A DNA stretch of 6,721 nt from Flavobacteriaceae bacterium. GTDB lineage: Bacteria > Bacteroidota > Bacteroidia > Flavobacteriales > Flavobacteriaceae. The notes below the pieces were generated by a model. It was not told where the DNA came from and ran no database searches. It saw nothing but the letters and a program-made list of their open reading frames with translations. Below are positions 4,998 through 6,721 of this stretch, one piece after another. The DNA is taken from NCBI GenBank assembly GCA_002690085.1, contig NZDM01000011.1, positions 1 to 6,721 on the forward strand, written 5' to 3'. Both the position numbers and the translations under genes were made by a program. The number at the start of each line of letters is the position of its first letter. The first letter of the stretch is position 1.

Positions 4998-6721
4998 TTA
5001 GTTTCCAAAATTGTAACGCAAGGTAAATCCAGAGCGGATGGTTGTTTGCGGAAAAGCGGTCGATATAGCATATTCAGAAAAAGCATAATCAAAGTAAAAA
5101 ATCGCGGTCAAATTATTACTAAAAGCATAGTCTGCAGCATACTTTATACTCCAAATGGTTTGCCCTGCACTGATTTGATTGTTATCTAAATCCAAATAGC
5201 GGATAATGGTTTTGTTGTTTCTGACAGAAATATCTGCTTTCATGTTCAAGTCACTTTTTACAATTTTTCGAGGCCCTGCAAGTTTGGATCGTATTCTTAA
5301 ATCTTTGATGCGATAACCAATACCAAATATGTACTCATAGCCTTGAATCTCAGTCAATAAATTGTTATCAAAACTCATGGACAAGCTTCTGTCTTTTTTT
5401 ATTTCGCCAGAAAATTTAATCGAATTTTTCATTTCAAAATCCAACTTAACAAGTGGGCTAAACTGTTCTACTAAGTTGACATTACTAAACAACGTTTGGG
5501 CTTTATAATTTCCTGACTGGTCCAGAACATTGGGATCTTGAGATGCATAATCTAAGGAAGGGTCGGCAGCTTCATAGTCCAAGTTCGTCCTAAATTGATT
5601 GATGGTATAGGAAGCCCTGTAGCTATGGGTTATTGAAAAACGTCTAAAATTCTTTTTAAACCATTTATTTCTCATTAATCCCGTGTATTTTAAAGTCCAA
5701 TTGGGAATCGGTATGTCTCTGAAGGCGCTAAGGCTGACTTCATTTGCTCCTTTACCAGTATAAGCAGACAAAAATGCTGGAAGTAGAACGGCCTGACTGT
5801 TTTTCCCAAATCCTAATGGGTATCCATCAGTATCATTGGCGTAAGCTGAAGGTCCATAAAAATTATCTGCCAATCGTTTTGCAATTACCAAACGGTTACT
5901 TTTAAAATCTTCAAATGCAGCCGAATTTATTTCATCGCTTTTACTAAACGCAGTACGGATGAGTGAGGTGGAAATGTTAAAATTACCAAAAGTGTTTTGG
6001 ATGAGCGAATTATAAATGTTACTTAATCCATCACTATTAGTGTCAATGGTGTTAAAATTTTCGGCAAAGTTCGTAGCATATGTTTTACCACCAGTAAAAT
6101 CAATTTTTAAATCTTGGATGGGCTCTGTATTGATGGCATAATCCAAGCTTTCATTGTGTGTCTCAGTGTATTGCTGATTGAACTGATCAAAAGTTGTAAG
6201 CCAGCCATTTTGAGCAGCGATATAACGGACATCTCTTTGGCTTCCTAGCGTGTATCCCAAAGTTGGTTGTATCGTGCCTATAGCGCCAGGTGTAGGTAAA
6301 TATCCTGGCAAAAAAGAACTGTTGTTTTCAGCATAATTTAGTTGCATCCTATTGATACTTGTAAGTAAACCAATTCCTAAATCTTTTAATTTAAATTTCT
6401 TTTTTGAATTTCGTTTTGGAGTTTCATTATTGCTTGTATTAAATCCGGAACGGGAAGATGGTCCTCTTGAAGATCGCTTTGAGCTCGATTTTTTTACACC
6501 CATGTAGCGGTACAGTTTTCGCATGTCAAAAGAACTGTTAAAGTTGTGCTGGTTGGCATTGGAAATAGAGTTCCCTAAATTATAGGTTTGGCCGTCAACA
6601 TTGAGTTGCCCTAAAAGATCGGAGCCTTTGTTCCATTGAAAATCCCCTGTGTAAGAATAGTTAGCAGTGATAAAATCAAAAGTAGGAATCTTATTCAGCG
6701 GCAATGCATAGTTGATTCCTA
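4998..6721 (-). CDS. sprA: SprA, outer-membrane translocon of the type IX secretion system, C-terminal part only
   Basis: SprA (Sov in Porphyromonas) is the very large beta-barrel through which T9SS cargo, including gliding adhesins, crosses the outer membrane. The frame stays open to base 6721, so the N-terminal three quarters of a protein normally about 2,400 residues lies outside. The visible 573 residues begin GINYALPLNKIP, so the apparent TTG at 6704 is an internal leucine and not a start. Recognisable family features are YSYTGDFQW, the LYRYMGV segment, SFLPGYLPTPG, the GSQRDVRYIAAQNGWL block, and many alternating beta-strand sequences rich in Asn, Tyr and Phe. The chain ends at RSGFTLRYNFGN, an aromatic-containing final strand of the kind used in barrel assembly. 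A polybasic Ser/Arg/Lys stretch is encoded at 6494-6384. It heads the leftward run with gcvH, vanZ and tonB. Confidence 0.93.
   Translation of the reverse strand, partial: GINYALPLNKIPTFDFITANYSYTGDFQWNKGSDLLGQLNVDGQTYNLGNSISNANQHNFNSSFDMRKLYRYMGVKKSSSKRSSRGPSSRSGFNTSNNETPKRNSKKKFKLKDLGIGLLTSINRMQLNYAENNSSFLPGYLPTPGAIGTIQPTLGYTLGSQRDVRYIAAQNGWLTTFDQFNQQYTETHNESLDYAINTEPIQDLKIDFTGGKTYATNFAENFNTIDTNSDGLSNIYNSLIQNTFGNFNISTSLIRTAFSKSDEINSAAFEDFKSNRLVIAKRLADNFYGPSAYANDTDGYPLGFGKNSQAVLLPAFLSAYTGKGANEVSLSAFRDIPIPNWTLKYTGLMRNKWFKKNFRRFSITHSYRASYTINQFRTNLDYEAADPSLDYASQDPNVLDQSGNYKAQTLFSNVNLVEQFSPLVKLDFEMKNSIKFSGEIKKDRSLSMSFDNNLLTEIQGYEYIFGIGYRIKDLRIRSKLAGPRKIVKSDLNMKADISVRNNKTIIRYLDLDNNQISAGQTIWSIKYAADYAFSNNLTAIFYFDYAFSEYAISTAFPQTTIRSGFTLRYNFGN

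Noticed and set aside
4947..5189. Plus-strand ORF across the gcvH-sprA junction
   Set aside because: It runs antisense to both genes, with no family similarity and no promoter.
6702..6704. TTG as a start codon for the large right-hand ORF
   Set aside because: The frame continues upstream without a stop to the window edge, and the extra residues (GINYA) fit the SprA family, so this is an internal leucine.

Overview
The window looks like ordinary core chromosome from a member of the Flavobacteriaceae (Bacteroidota). Four things point there: AT-rich DNA with no purine-rich Shine-Dalgarno sites; TAnnTTTG-type -7 promoter elements; the C-terminal part of SprA, the outer-membrane translocon of the type IX secretion system (T9SS); and Bacteroidota-style ExbB and TonB proteins. 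Almost everything is on the minus strand and is described in that direction, from right to left.

Right half (6721 to 3460): the 3' end of sprA is followed by gcvH (glycine cleavage H protein), a vanZ-family membrane protein gene that overlaps gcvH, and tonB. The four genes are tightly spaced and probably co-transcribed. A 10-bp hairpin with A/T tracts on both sides (3409-3437) ends this run. It also ends the only plus-strand gene, a single-domain retropepsin-like aspartic protease (2964-3410).

Left half (2914 to 1): a 49-bp divergent gap separates the protease gene from tatD (GTG start). tatD is followed 4 bases later by ansA (type I asparaginase), then tRNA-Ser(GGA), then a 48-codon ORF for a small two-helix membrane protein that is easily missed. 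An AT-rich regulatory gap comes next, and then the 5' part of an exbB-family proton-channel gene that runs off the left edge.

Functionally, the two ends carry parts of envelope energetics and secretion: SprA for T9SS export, and TonB and ExbB for proton-motive-force-driven outer-membrane transport. Housekeeping genes lie between them (glycine/one-carbon metabolism, asparagine breakdown, TatD nuclease, a tRNA). I see no insertion sequence, phage gene, CRISPR array or defence island. The least-explained items are the small GldL-hairpin-like protein, the conserved-looking placement of a lone gcvH behind sprA, and the compact divergent promoter region with non-ATG starts.
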